Shown piece by piece: positions 1 to 5,895 of a stretch of DNA of 6,275 nt. The first letter of the stretch is position 1, and every line of letters starts with the position of its first letter. The DNA comes from Frankia sp. GTDB lineage: Bacteria > Actinomycetota > Actinomycetes > Frankiales > Frankiaceae. The stretch is from contig JADGHD010000309.1 of assembly GCA_019689615.1 (NCBI GenBank), positions 1 through 6,275 on the forward strand. Direction: 5' to 3'. A program made the position numbers and the translations under genes. A model generated the notes under the pieces. It was not told the DNA's origin. It saw nothing but the letters and a program-made list of their open reading frames with translations, and ran no database searches.

Positions 1-8
1 GCCGCGTC

Positions 9-27
9 ATATTTGTATAAGAGACCG
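9..27. other. AT-rich patch resembling a Tn5/IS50-type transposon end
   Basis: This short AT-rich patch sits in otherwise extremely GC-rich DNA. Aligned without gaps to the 19-bp hyperactive Tn5 mosaic end as I remember it, it agrees at 16 positions, including an uninterrupted 12-base core (TGTATAAGAGAC, 14-25). The natural IS50 outside end agrees at fewer positions (about 14). No transposase gene or inverted partner is visible in the window, so this may be a decayed insertion-sequence end, a chance match, or leftover library adapter if a contig begins here. It lies just beyond the palindromes that follow fba. Confidence 0.25.
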
Positions 28-30
28 GCC

Positions 31-44
31 CGCGGCCGGCCGCG
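31..44. repeat. 14-bp perfect palindrome downstream of fba
   Basis: The sequence CGCGGCCGGCCGCG is its own reverse complement, and can fold as a five-base stem with a four-base loop. It is the outermost of three GC palindromes behind the fba stop codon. Read in the fba direction it is followed, after a few bases, by a pyrimidine-rich TCTCTTAT. It may be a distal termination or RNA-processing element; the sequence alone does not show function. Confidence 0.4.
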
Positions 45-62
45 CGGATGAGGACGCGCTGA

Positions 63-78
63 GGCGCCCCGGGGCGCC
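63..78. repeat. 16-bp perfect palindrome downstream of fba
   Basis: GGCGCCCCGGGGCGCC is a perfect palindrome between the main hairpin after fba and a second palindrome further out. In RNA it would form a short, very stable stem. It could reinforce transcription termination or protect the 3' end of the fba message. In DNA this rich in G and C, such palindromes also occur by chance. Confidence 0.4.
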
Positions 79-83
79 GCCGG

Positions 84-121
84 GCGACGCCGCCGCTGGC
101 GGGTGCCGGCGGCGGCGTCGC
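84..121 (-). terminator. Probable fba transcription terminator hairpin, no U-tract
   Basis: Twelve bases at 84-95 are perfectly complementary to 110-121. The 14 bases between can extend the stem with one mismatch, leaving a four-base loop. The hairpin begins 13 bases after the fba stop codon in the direction of transcription. There is no run of U after it, which is common for actinobacterial intrinsic terminators. Two more palindromes follow further downstream. Confidence 0.55.
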
Positions 122-134
122 TGGCGGGCGGAGA

Positions 135-1169
135 TCAGGCGGAGAGGGACTGGCCGGCCGAGCGCAGGTCCTGGCAGGCCTGGACGACACGGGCGGACAT
201 GCCGGCCTCGGCGGCCTTGCCGTAGGTCCGCGGGTCGTAGGTCTTCTTGACGCCGACCTCGCCGTCGACCTTGAGGACGCCGTCGTAGTTCTTGAACATG
301 TGGTCGGCGATCGGGCGGGTGAACGCGTACTGGGTGTCGGTGTCCACGTTCATCTTGACGACGCCGTAGTCGAGCGCCTCGCGGATCTCCGACAGATCCG
401 AGCCGCTGCCGCCGTGGAAGACGAGGTGGAACGGCTTGGCGGTCGGCTCGAGGCCGAGCTTGCCGGCCACGTACTGCTGGCCGTCGCGCAGGATCGTCGG
501 GCGCAGCTTGACGTTGCCCGGCTTGTAGACGCCGTGGACGTTGCCGAAGGTGGCGGCCAGCATGTAGGTGCCCTTCTCGCCGGTCCCCAGCACCTCGGCG
601 GTCCGCCACATGTCCTCGGGCGTGGTGTAGAGCTTCTCGTCGATCGCGCCGACGATGCCGTCCTCCTCGCCGCCGACGACGCCGATCTCCAGCTCAAGGA
701 TGATCTTCGCGGCCCTGCAGTCCGCGAGCAGCTCGTCGGCGATCTTGAGGTTCTCCTCGAGCGGGACCGCGGAGCCGTCCCACATGTGCGACTGGAACAG
801 CGGGTCCCGGCCCTCCGCCACCCGCTCCTTGGAGATCGCGACGAGCGGGCGCATGAACTGGTCGAGCTTGTTCGCCGGGCAGTGGTCGGTGTGCAGCGCG
901 ATCGTCACCGGGTAGGCCTTGGCGACGTGGTGGGCGTACTCGGCCAGCGCCTGCGCGCCCAGCACCATGTTCTTGATGGTCGGGCCGGAGAGGTACTCGG
1001 CCCCACCCGTGGATACCTGGATGATTCCGTCACTGCCGGCCTCGGCGAAGCCACGCAGCGCGGCGTTCAGCGTCTGCGACGAGGTGACGTTGATCGCCGG
1101 GTACGCGAAGGCGTTGGCCTTGGCCCGGGACAGCATCTCGGCGTAGACCTCTGGGGTGGCGATAGGCAT
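135..1169 (-). CDS. fba: Class II fructose-1,6-bisphosphate aldolase
   Basis: This cytoplasmic zinc enzyme reversibly splits fructose 1,6-bisphosphate into dihydroxyacetone phosphate and glyceraldehyde 3-phosphate in glycolysis and gluconeogenesis. The 344-residue product matches the length of mycobacterial Fba, and its N-terminus (MPIATPEVYAEML) is identical to that protein as I recall it. Class II landmarks are in order: HTDHC (93-97) with the catalytic Asp95 and zinc ligand His96; the ELEIGVVGGEEDG block (159-171) with metal-site glutamates; FGNVHG (208-213) with His213; FHGGSGS (251-257) with His252; and the phosphate/substrate loop NVDTDTQ (274-280). The open frame continues upstream to 1499, but the ATG at 1169 has an AGGAG six bases ahead and is where family similarity starts. 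The gene is divergent from the DedA-like gene and appears single-gene, ending at a strong hairpin. It keeps many lysines, unlike its neighbours, as expected for a strongly constrained, highly expressed enzyme. Confidence 0.97.
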   Translation of the reverse strand: MPIATPEVYAEMLSRAKANAFAYPAINVTSSQTLNAALRGFAEAGSDGIIQVSTGGAEYLSGPTIKNMVLGAQALAEYAHHVAKAYPVTIALHTDHCPANKLDQFMRPLVAISKERVAEGRDPLFQSHMWDGSAVPLEENLKIADELLADCRAAKIILELEIGVVGGEEDGIVGAIDEKLYTTPEDMWRTAEVLGTGEKGTYMLAATFGNVHGVYKPGNVKLRPTILRDGQQYVAGKLGLEPTAKPFHLVFHGGSGSDLSEIREALDYGVVKMNVDTDTQYAFTRPIADHMFKNYDGVLKVDGEVGVKKTYDPRTYGKAAEAGMSARVVQACQDLRSAGQSLSA

Positions 1170-1175
1170 CTGCTG

Positions 1176-1180
1176 CTCCT
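1176..1180 (-). promoter_or_regulatory. Ribosome binding site of fba (AGGAG)
   Basis: On the minus strand AGGAG lies six bases before the ATG at 1169. This fixes the 344-residue start over the longer open frame that reaches 1499. Confidence 0.8.
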
Positions 1181-1316
1181 GTCGAAGGCGCTGTCGGGGT
1201 CGCCGCGGGCGGCAGTGCGCGGCCGCCCCGGCCGCCTGGTCCCACCGGTGCGGCCCCGGTCGGCCTGGGCTCGGACACGGCGGGCGGACGGAACGACCTG
1301 AGGTGGCCGGGACCGC

Positions 1317-1368
1317 GCGCTGTGGGCGGCCGTTGCCGGCAGGGTATGACGTGACACCGCGCTGTGGG
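1317..1368. repeat. Paired direct repeat GCGCTGTGGG, 42 bp apart
   Basis: The exact 10-mer occurs at 1317-1326 and 1359-1368. Similarity extends on both sides (ACCGCG before it; a C/G block then TTG.CGG after it) with small gaps. The spacing of 42 bp is close to four helical turns, which would place both copies on the same face of the DNA. It could be an operator pair for fba, or simply a small duplication in GC-rich DNA. Confidence 0.35.
1341..1346 (-). promoter_or_regulatory. Possible -10 box for fba (TACCCT)
   Basis: On the minus strand TACCCT fits the actinobacterial TANNNT -10 pattern, in one of the few AT-containing spots of this region. It would put a start site near 1334 and give a leader of roughly 165 bases. 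No good -35 element sits 16 to 18 bases upstream, so this is a weak call. The flanking direct repeats would then fall near -35 and just after +1. Confidence 0.25.
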
Positions 1369-1497
1369 GCGCCTTGGCGGTGAGGTTCTTGTTGGTTGGC
1401 GGGCTTGGGCTTGTCCGGCCGCCGTTGCGGCACGGGGCGCGCCGGTGGGCAGGGCGTCGCCGAGGGTGGATGTGACCCGCCCGGCACACTGAACGAC

Positions 1498-2205
1498 ATG
1501 GGTGTCGAGGGTCTGTCCGGGCTGGCTCTCTACGCGGCCGTCTTCGCGATCGTCTTCGTCGAGAGCGGGGTGCCGGTCGGCTTCTGGCTGCCGGGCGACG
1601 CGATGCTGCTCGCGGTTGGGCTGATGGCGGCGGACCCGAGTAACGGCGTGTCGGTCATCGTGCTGGCGATCGGAATCTCGATCTTCGCCGCCGGTGGCTC
1701 GTACGTCGGCCACATCACCGGCCGGCGGGTCGGCCGGCCGTATCTGGAACGCAGACGCGCCGGGCTGCTCGGGCGGATGGAGCGCTTCTTCGACCGGTGG
1801 GGCGCGATCGCGCTGATCGCGGCCCGGTTCGTGCCCTGGGCCCGCACCTTCGCCCCGATCGTCGCCGGCGCGGTGGGCATGCCGCGGTCGCGGTTCCTGG
1901 CCGCGGCCGGGGTCGGCGCGCTGATCTGGGGTGTCGGGCTCACCGGGCTCGGCTACGCGGCGGCGCACATCCCAGGGCTGAAGGAGTCGGCCGAGTGGAT
2001 CGCGCTGGGCGTCGTCGCGCTCGCGGCGGTCGTCGGTGTCCTGGGCGACCTGGTGCGGCGGCGGCGTCGGCGGTCCGCCGCCGCGGCCGACGGCGCCGCC
2101 GAGGCGGCTCCCGCCGACGGGCCCGCTACGGCCACCGAGGCCGCCACCGCCATTGCCACCGGCCAGGCCGATTCGGCCCGGGCGGGCGAGGCGCTGTCAT
2201 CCTGA
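1498..2205 (+). CDS. DedA / VTT-domain family integral membrane protein
   Basis: DedA-family proteins are polytopic inner-membrane proteins linked to lipid scrambling or flipping and membrane homeostasis; the substrate cannot be read from the sequence. The 235-residue product shows the family pattern: a first hydrophobic segment (about 8-22) running into FVESGVPVGFWLPGD (20-34), which fits the E-x-G-x3-P-x3-P-G-D re-entrant motif; a hydrophobic stretch at 36-66 leading to SYVGHITGR (68-76); then ARFVPWARTFAPIVAG (109-124), matching the R-F-x-P-x-x-R-x6-A-G signature; and further membrane segments at about 131-156 and 166-184. The C-terminus is unusual: six arginines in a row (187-192), then about 43 Ala/Thr/Glu-rich residues, presumably a cytoplasmic tail after a positive-inside stop. 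The ATG was chosen because family similarity begins just after it and no in-frame ATG or GTG precedes it (only a TTG at 1396). No Shine-Dalgarno sequence is visible, so a leaderless transcript is possible. The product has only one lysine (162). Confidence 0.9.
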   Translation: MGVEGLSGLALYAAVFAIVFVESGVPVGFWLPGDAMLLAVGLMAADPSNGVSVIVLAIGISIFAAGGSYVGHITGRRVGRPYLERRRAGLLGRMERFFDRWGAIALIAARFVPWARTFAPIVAGAVGMPRSRFLAAAGVGALIWGVGLTGLGYAAAHIPGLKESAEWIALGVVALAAVVGVLGDLVRRRRRRSAAAADGAAEAAPADGPATATEAATAIATGQADSARAGEALSS

Positions 2206-2255
2206 CGACCATGGCGCGCCGGAACGCGGCGTGCCGGCGGGCGCTTGCCTCGGCC

Positions 2256-2277
2256 CCACGCGTTGGTCGGCGCGTGG
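2256..2277 (+). terminator. Hairpin after the DedA-like gene
   Basis: CCACGCG (2256-2262) pairs perfectly with CGCGTGG (2271-2277) across an eight-base loop, about 50 bases past the stop codon. No U-tract follows. It is a candidate terminator separating this gene from the CAP-domain gene. The rest of 2206-2447 shows no gene. Confidence 0.4.
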
Positions 2278-2436
2278 ACCTGGGCTGACTTGTTGGTGCG
2301 CCGTGATTGGCCCGCCCCGTGGCGTTCGATGACCAGATCTCATGGTGCGCACGACTCGCCCGGATACGCCCCGTTGCGCCGCGGATGCGGTTAGCCTGGC
2401 TCGACCAGGACCGCGCGACTCGCGCGGCCCAGCCCC

Positions 2437-2444
2437 GGGAAGGA
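2437..2444 (+). promoter_or_regulatory. Ribosome binding site of the CAP-domain gene
   Basis: GGGAAGGA lies just before the ATG at 2448. The AGGA core is only three bases from the start, while GGGA or GGAAGG gives more usual spacing. It supports this ATG over the in-frame start at 2307, whose added 47 residues look like translated non-coding DNA and would displace the membrane segment from the N-terminus. Confidence 0.6.
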
Positions 2445-2447
2445 CCG

Positions 2448-3773
2448 ATGCAGCGAGATCGCGAGCGATCCGGGCGCGTCGGGCCGTCACCGAGGCCGGG
2501 CGGAGTTTCTCCGACGGCCCCGGCTGCGCCTGCGCTCACCGCCGTGCTGGCTGTCGCGGCCCTGGTTGGCCTCGGTCTGCTCATCGGCCCCGCGGTCGTG
2601 CCAGCCGACCGGTCGCCAGCGCCCGATGGCGCGCCGGTCGGCATCCCGCTGGCCAGGACCGGCGACGCCGCCGCGGCGGACGCGCCGGGGCCGGACGAGG
2701 GCACACCCGACGCCCCGCCGCCCAGCCCGGCCCCGCCAGCCACGGAACCGGCGGCGACGGCGACGCATCCTGGGGTGTCCGGCCTGCTCCCACCGGACTG
2801 GCCACCGCCCGTCGGCCCCTTTCCCACCGGTCCGACGGATGGCCAGCCAGCACCCGGTGACCAGCCGTCGGCGCCACCGCCGCCGTCCGGGCGCTCGCTG
2901 GCGCCGACCGGCCGCCCGGGTCCCGGCCCGGCCGGCCCCACCGGCCCGCCGGCCCACCCGGACCGGGCCGCTGGCGGGACGGGCCAGGCGGCGCCCGCAT
3001 CCCCGCGGGCCACGGCCTCGTCCGGACCGACAGGGCTCGCGAGCTCGCCGGACCCGTCCGCCGGCCCGTCGTCCGTGCCCACCGCGGCCTCGCCCGAGCC
3101 CGTCGCCGTCCCGCCGGCCTCCCCGCTGCCCTCGCCAGAGCCGGCCCAACCGGTCGAGCCGGGCCCGCCGGACCCCTCACCGACCGGCCAGCCGGCCGAC
3201 GACGATCCGGCCATCGCCACCGGTGGCGACGAGGCACCGGCCGCGGACGCCAGCCCGGCGCCGCCCGCGCTGCCGACCCCGCCGGCCAGCAGCCGATCGG
3301 CCGCCACGGCCGGGGGTGCCAGCGCGAGCCCGGTGCCGACCTCGCTCGCCGAGGCGCTCGGGCGGGCGGCGCTCGGCCCGGTGGAGGCCCTGATCGACGA
3401 GGTCGTGGAGCTGACCAACCGGGAGCGGCTGGCCGTCGGCTGCCCGGCGCTCACCGTCGACGCCCGGCTCGCCGCCGCCGCGGCCGGGCACAGCGCGGAC
3501 ATGGCGGCCCGCGGCTACTTCAGCCACGACACGCCGGAGGGCGTGGACGCCTTCGAGCGGATCCTGGCAGCCGGCTACGACTTCGGGCTGGCCGGCGAGA
3601 ACATCGCCGCGGGCCAGCGGACCCCGGCCGAGGTGGTGGCGGCCTGGATGGCGAGCCCGGCCCACCGCGCGAACATCGTCAACTGCGAGCTCACCCAGAT
3701 CGGCGTCGGCTACGCCGCCGGTGGCCACTACGGCACCTACTGGACCCAGTCCTTCGCCACCCCGCGGTCCTGA
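2448..3773 (+). CDS. CAP/SCP-domain (YkwD-like) extracytoplasmic protein with long Pro-rich linker
   Basis: The 441-residue product has three parts. Residues 1-28 are Arg/Pro-rich; 29-51 form one hydrophobic segment, either an uncleaved anchor or a signal peptide with a possible cleavage near VPA (51-53). Residues 54 to about 300 are almost only Pro, Ala, Ser, Thr, Gly and Asp/Glu, a disordered wall-spanning type of linker. Residues 313-439 are a CAP (cysteine-rich secretory/PR-1) domain of the bacterial YkwD type: LTNRER (322-327), GHSADMA (347-353), GYFSHDTPEG (356-365), AGENIAAGQ (382-390), AWMASPAHRANI (399-410), IGVGYA (418-423) and HYGTYWTQSFA (427-437). Cys332 and Cys413 are the only cysteines and sit at positions likely to form a disulfide. 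Bacterial CAP domains are mostly of unknown activity, and cell-wall or lipid/ligand binding is only suggested. The protein contains no lysine at all. It is flanked by gaps of 242 and 146 bases, so it is probably transcribed on its own. Confidence 0.9.
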   Translation: MQRDRERSGRVGPSPRPGGVSPTAPAAPALTAVLAVAALVGLGLLIGPAVVPADRSPAPDGAPVGIPLARTGDAAAADAPGPDEGTPDAPPPSPAPPATEPAATATHPGVSGLLPPDWPPPVGPFPTGPTDGQPAPGDQPSAPPPPSGRSLAPTGRPGPGPAGPTGPPAHPDRAAGGTGQAAPASPRATASSGPTGLASSPDPSAGPSSVPTAASPEPVAVPPASPLPSPEPAQPVEPGPPDPSPTGQPADDDPAIATGGDEAPAADASPAPPALPTPPASSRSAATAGGASASPVPTSLAEALGRAALGPVEALIDEVVELTNRERLAVGCPALTVDARLAAAAAGHSADMAARGYFSHDTPEGVDAFERILAAGYDFGLAGENIAAGQRTPAEVVAAWMASPAHRANIVNCELTQIGVGYAAGGHYGTYWTQSFATPRS

Positions 3774-3788
3774 CGTCGCGGTCCTGAC
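3763..3788. repeat. Tandem 12-bp repeat over the CAP gene stop codon
   Basis: CGCGGTCCTGAC occurs at 3763-3774 and again at 3777-3788, separated by two bases (period 14). The first copy contains the stop codon of the CAP-domain gene. It looks like a small slippage duplication; no function is evident. Confidence 0.6.
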
Positions 3789-3907
3789 CGTCCCGTTACG
3801 CCCGCGATGTCGGACCGGCCGACTACCGTAGCCACACCAGTGCCGACCCTGCTCGCCGGAGCCGGGTTGGAATGCGGCATGCTGACGTGATCGACCGTCG
3901 ACCACTG

Positions 3908-3913
3908 GGAGGG
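3908..3913 (+). promoter_or_regulatory. Ribosome binding site deciding a TTG start
   Basis: GGAGGG, inside the purine run 3907-3914, lies six bases before TTG at 3920. It decides the start in favour of TTG: the in-frame ATG at 3872 and GTG at 3887 have no comparable site, and the NAD-binding strand begins immediately after the TTG. Confidence 0.75.
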
Positions 3914-3919
3914 ACAGCG

Positions 3920-5086
3920 TTGGCACGCGTGGTAGTCACCGGTGCCGCTGGCTTCATCGGCGGCGCGGTCGCCCACGCCCTGCGTGGCCGGGGGGACGAG
4001 GTCGTCGCGCTGGACGTGGCGGGCGGGCCCGGGGTGCTCAGTGCGGATGTGACCCGGCCGGGCGGCTGGGAGAAGGAGCTCGCCGGGGCCGACCTCGTGG
4101 TGCACGCCGCCGCGGCCGGCATGGGCGGGGTCGGCGAGCTGCCGCCGATCCGGGCCGGCCGGCCCGTCGGCGACGCGCGCGTCTCGCCAGCCCGGGTGCG
4201 CCAGGTGCTGCTCGGCGGGACGGCCGCCGTGCTTGACGCGGCGGCCCGTGGCGGCGTGGGCCGGCTGGTGCACATCTCCTGCGTCTGCGTGCTCGGGCCG
4301 CAGGCACCGGACGGGGCGGACGAGACCGCGCCGGTCGGGCTGACCGGGGACCCGCGGGCGGACACCCTGGCCGCCGCGGAGCAGGCGGTGAGCGCCGCTG
4401 CCGCGACCGGGCTGCCAGCCACCGTCCTGCGGCTCGGCGACGCCTACGGGCCGCGCGCCGGCCGCTGGACGATCTGGCCGGTGCTGCTGCTGCGGGCCAA
4501 CCGGTTCGTGCTGCTCGACGGCGGGACCGGCCGGCTGAACCCGGTGCACATCGACGACGTCGTCTCGGCCGTCATCGCCGCCGCGTCCTCGCCCCGGACG
4601 GTGGGCGAGACCCTGCACGTCACCGGGCCCGAGCCGAGCACCGTCGCCGAGTTCGTCGGCCACTACGCCCGGATGCTCGGCGTGCCGGCGCCGCGCTCCG
4701 TGCCGGCCAGGGTCTACGGCGCCCTCGACGACGCCAGCTCCGCGTTCGCCCGGCTGCGCGCCCGGGGTGCGCAGGCCGAACCGGACGAGGCGGCCGCCGC
4801 CCCAGCCCCAGCTCCGGCCAACGTTTCGCCGGCCGGGGCCGCCGTCGCGGGCCTCGTCCGCGGGGTGGGCGCGCGGCTCATCGCCGGGCTGAACCCGCGC
4901 GGGCGGATCGACCTCGGCCCGCTGTCGGTCGCGGACGTCACCCGGGCCGGCAGCTGTTCGGCCGACCGGATCACCCAGCTGTCCGGCTGGCGGCCACGGG
5001 TCCCGCTGGCCGACGGGATGGCCAGCACCGAGGCGTGGCTGCGCGACCGTGGGCTGCTTGGCGTGCGCGAGCCGGTGCGCCGGTGA
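3920..5086 (+). CDS. NAD(P)-binding extended SDR, epimerase/dehydratase-like, lacking YxxxK
   Basis: The 388-residue product is an extended short-chain dehydrogenase/reductase, a family that includes NDP-sugar epimerases, dehydratases and 3-beta-hydroxysteroid dehydrogenases. The N-terminus RVVVTGAAGFIG (3-14) is the Rossmann TGxxGxxG loop; Asp32 (ALDVA) fits NAD specificity; SADVT (41-45) and VHAAAAG (61-67) are further cofactor-site blocks. RLGDAYGP (171-178), NPVHIDDVVSAV (207-218), LHVTGPEP (232-239) and GWRPRVPLADGM (356-367) follow the family order. The expected Tyr-x-x-x-Lys pair is gone: the aligned stretch PRADTLAAAEQAV (145-157) has Arg and Leu in those places, and the only lysine in the protein is Lys52. 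Catalysis by the usual route therefore looks lost or altered, as in atypical SDRs that only bind cofactor. A low-complexity Ala/Pro segment (291-300) lies in a C-terminal insertion, which makes the protein longer than the usual 300 to 350. The TTG start follows a strong GGAGGG site. The substrate is unknown. Confidence 0.85.
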   Translation: MARVVVTGAAGFIGGAVAHALRGRGDEVVALDVAGGPGVLSADVTRPGGWEKELAGADLVVHAAAAGMGGVGELPPIRAGRPVGDARVSPARVRQVLLGGTAAVLDAAARGGVGRLVHISCVCVLGPQAPDGADETAPVGLTGDPRADTLAAAEQAVSAAAATGLPATVLRLGDAYGPRAGRWTIWPVLLLRANRFVLLDGGTGRLNPVHIDDVVSAVIAAASSPRTVGETLHVTGPEPSTVAEFVGHYARMLGVPAPRSVPARVYGALDDASSAFARLRARGAQAEPDEAAAAPAPAPANVSPAGAAVAGLVRGVGARLIAGLNPRGRIDLGPLSVADVTRAGSCSADRITQLSGWRPRVPLADGMASTEAWLRDRGLLGVREPVRR

Positions 5087-5137
5087 CCTCGCCGGCCGTG
5101 CCGCTGGTTGGCCGCGGCCGGCTGGCGGCGGCCATCG

Positions 5138-5160
5138 GCCCCTGGTGCCTGGCCAGGGGC
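5138..5160 (+). terminator. Hairpin after the SDR gene
   Basis: GCCCCTGG (5138-5145) is perfectly complementary to CCAGGGGC (5153-5160) across a seven-base loop. It starts about 50 bases after the SDR stop codon and before the likely start of the acetyltransferase gene. No U-tract follows. It is a plausible GC-type terminator, and argues that the next gene may have its own promoter. Confidence 0.45.
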
Positions 5161-5221
5161 GCCGCGGGTGGGCGCGCCGGCCTGCCGGGGCCGCGTGCCG
5201 TTGGGTGGGGGCCGCTCGGCC

Positions 5222-5758
5222 GTGGGCGATGACGCGCCTACGCTGACGACCTCCCGGCTGCATGCGGTGCCGGTGACGCTGTGGAACGCCGCGTTCGTCG
5301 CCGAGGAGCTCGCCCAGCAGGTGGCGCTGGCGCCGCGGCCGGTCGGGCCGCTCGGCGTCGGCGGGCTGTTCGCCGGGCCGGACCCGCGGGGCACGGCCGA
5401 GCCGGCGGCGCTGCGCCGTGAGCTGCGCTACCGGGCCGCGGCCGGCCGCAACGTCATGACCTGGGTGGTCCGTGGCAGCGACGGGCGGGCGATCGGGCTG
5501 CTCGGCGCCGATACCCGGGGGCGGCGGGCCGCGGTGGCGGTGTCCGTCGGCCCCGGGTTCCGCCGCCGCGGCTACGGCACGGAGATCATCCGCGCCGTCG
5601 CGGGCTGGCTGGAGACGCACCGGCTCGCGCTGGTCGAAGCCAGGGTGCGCACCGCCGACGTGGCGGCCCGGCGGCTGGCCCAGGCGGCCGCCTTCGAGCC
5701 GACCCGGGTCATGGCCGCCGACGGCTGGCAGATCTGGTGCCGTCGGCCCGTCCGGTGA
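5222..5758 (+). CDS. GNAT-family N-acetyltransferase
   Basis: The 178-residue product is a GCN5-related acetyltransferase, which moves acetyl from acetyl-CoA to an amine of a small molecule or protein; the substrate cannot be told. The N-terminal TLTTSRLHAVPVT (7-19) resembles the L-T-x-R-L opening of RimJ/RimL-type members. The acetyl-CoA site is clear: strand AVAVSVGPGF (104-113), then the pyrophosphate-binding loop RRRGYGT (114-120) and helix EIIRAVAGWLE (121-131), matching motif A (R/Q-x-x-G-x-G/A). The C-terminal ADVAARRLAQAAAFEP (145-160) corresponds to the usual N-x-x-S-x-x-x-x-x-K-x-G-F region, with Asp for Asn and Ala for Gly. The frame is open back to 5108, but the GTG at 5222 is preferred: family-like sequence starts after it, and upstream codons overlap the hairpin behind the SDR gene. 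A G-rich run at 5203-5211 is a weak ribosome site, so the start is uncertain. No lysine occurs in the protein. Confidence 0.85.
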   Translation: MGDDAPTLTTSRLHAVPVTLWNAAFVAEELAQQVALAPRPVGPLGVGGLFAGPDPRGTAEPAALRRELRYRAAAGRNVMTWVVRGSDGRAIGLLGADTRGRRAAVAVSVGPGFRRRGYGTEIIRAVAGWLETHRLALVEARVRTADVAARRLAQAAAFEPTRVMAADGWQIWCRRPVR

Positions 5759-5762
5759 CCCG

Positions 5763-5783
5763 CGCCAGGCGGGGTGGCTGGCG
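5763..5783 (+). terminator. Weak hairpin after the GNAT gene
   Basis: CGCCAG (5763-5768) pairs with CTGGCG (5778-5783) over a nine-base loop, starting four bases after the stop codon. The stem is short and no U-tract follows. It is a possible terminator, one of several GC hairpins available nearby (for example around 5783-5796). Confidence 0.3.
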
Positions 5784-5895
5784 GCGCCCCGGGCCCGTGG
5801 GCAGACGCGGCTCGGCCGCCGTCCCTGACCACGCTCCCGGCCTGACCGTGCCGCTCGTTGACCATGAACCTGCAGGCACCGGCACATCTCGGTCT

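Larger units (their letters stand above)
1170..1497. other. Divergent intergenic region, fba / DedA-like gene
   Basis: These 328 gene-free bases must carry the promoters for both flanking genes, which point away from each other. The most promoter-like stretch is around 1341-1356, a small AT-containing island (AGGGTATGACGTGACA) with a TANNNT match on the minus strand. A 10-bp exact direct repeat, GCGCTGTGGG, occurs at 1317-1326 and 1359-1368, on either side of it. A T/G-rich stretch lies at 1386-1414. No convincing -35 box of the TTGAC type is visible for either gene. Reading frames here are extensions of the two genes or their shadows. Confidence 0.7.

Noticed and set aside
300..1301. 333-codon open frame on the plus strand
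   Set aside because: It is antisense to fba, whose catalytic motifs are unmistakable.
1396..1497. N-terminal extension of the DedA-like gene to TTG at 1396
   Set aside because: The added residues are polar, Gly/Arg-rich and not DedA-like; family similarity starts after the ATG at 1498.
1170..1499. N-terminal extension of fba to 454 residues
   Set aside because: The extra 110 residues are Pro/Arg/Gln-rich and unlike the family; the ATG at 1169 has a good ribosome site and gives the usual 344 residues.
2374..2397. Possible promoter TTGCGC ... TAGCCT ahead of the CAP gene
   Set aside because: The spacer is only 12 bases, too short for a normal -35/-10 pair.
2126..3502. 458-codon open frame on the minus strand
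   Set aside because: It is antisense to the CAP-domain gene; its Gly/Ser/Ala-rich product mirrors the Pro-rich linker and has no recognisable domain. Such frames are normal in GC-rich DNA.
3809..3823. Inverted repeat GTCGG-N5-CCGAC before the SDR gene
   Set aside because: Five-base arms made mostly of G and C are expected by chance here, and no promoter box is nearby to support an operator.
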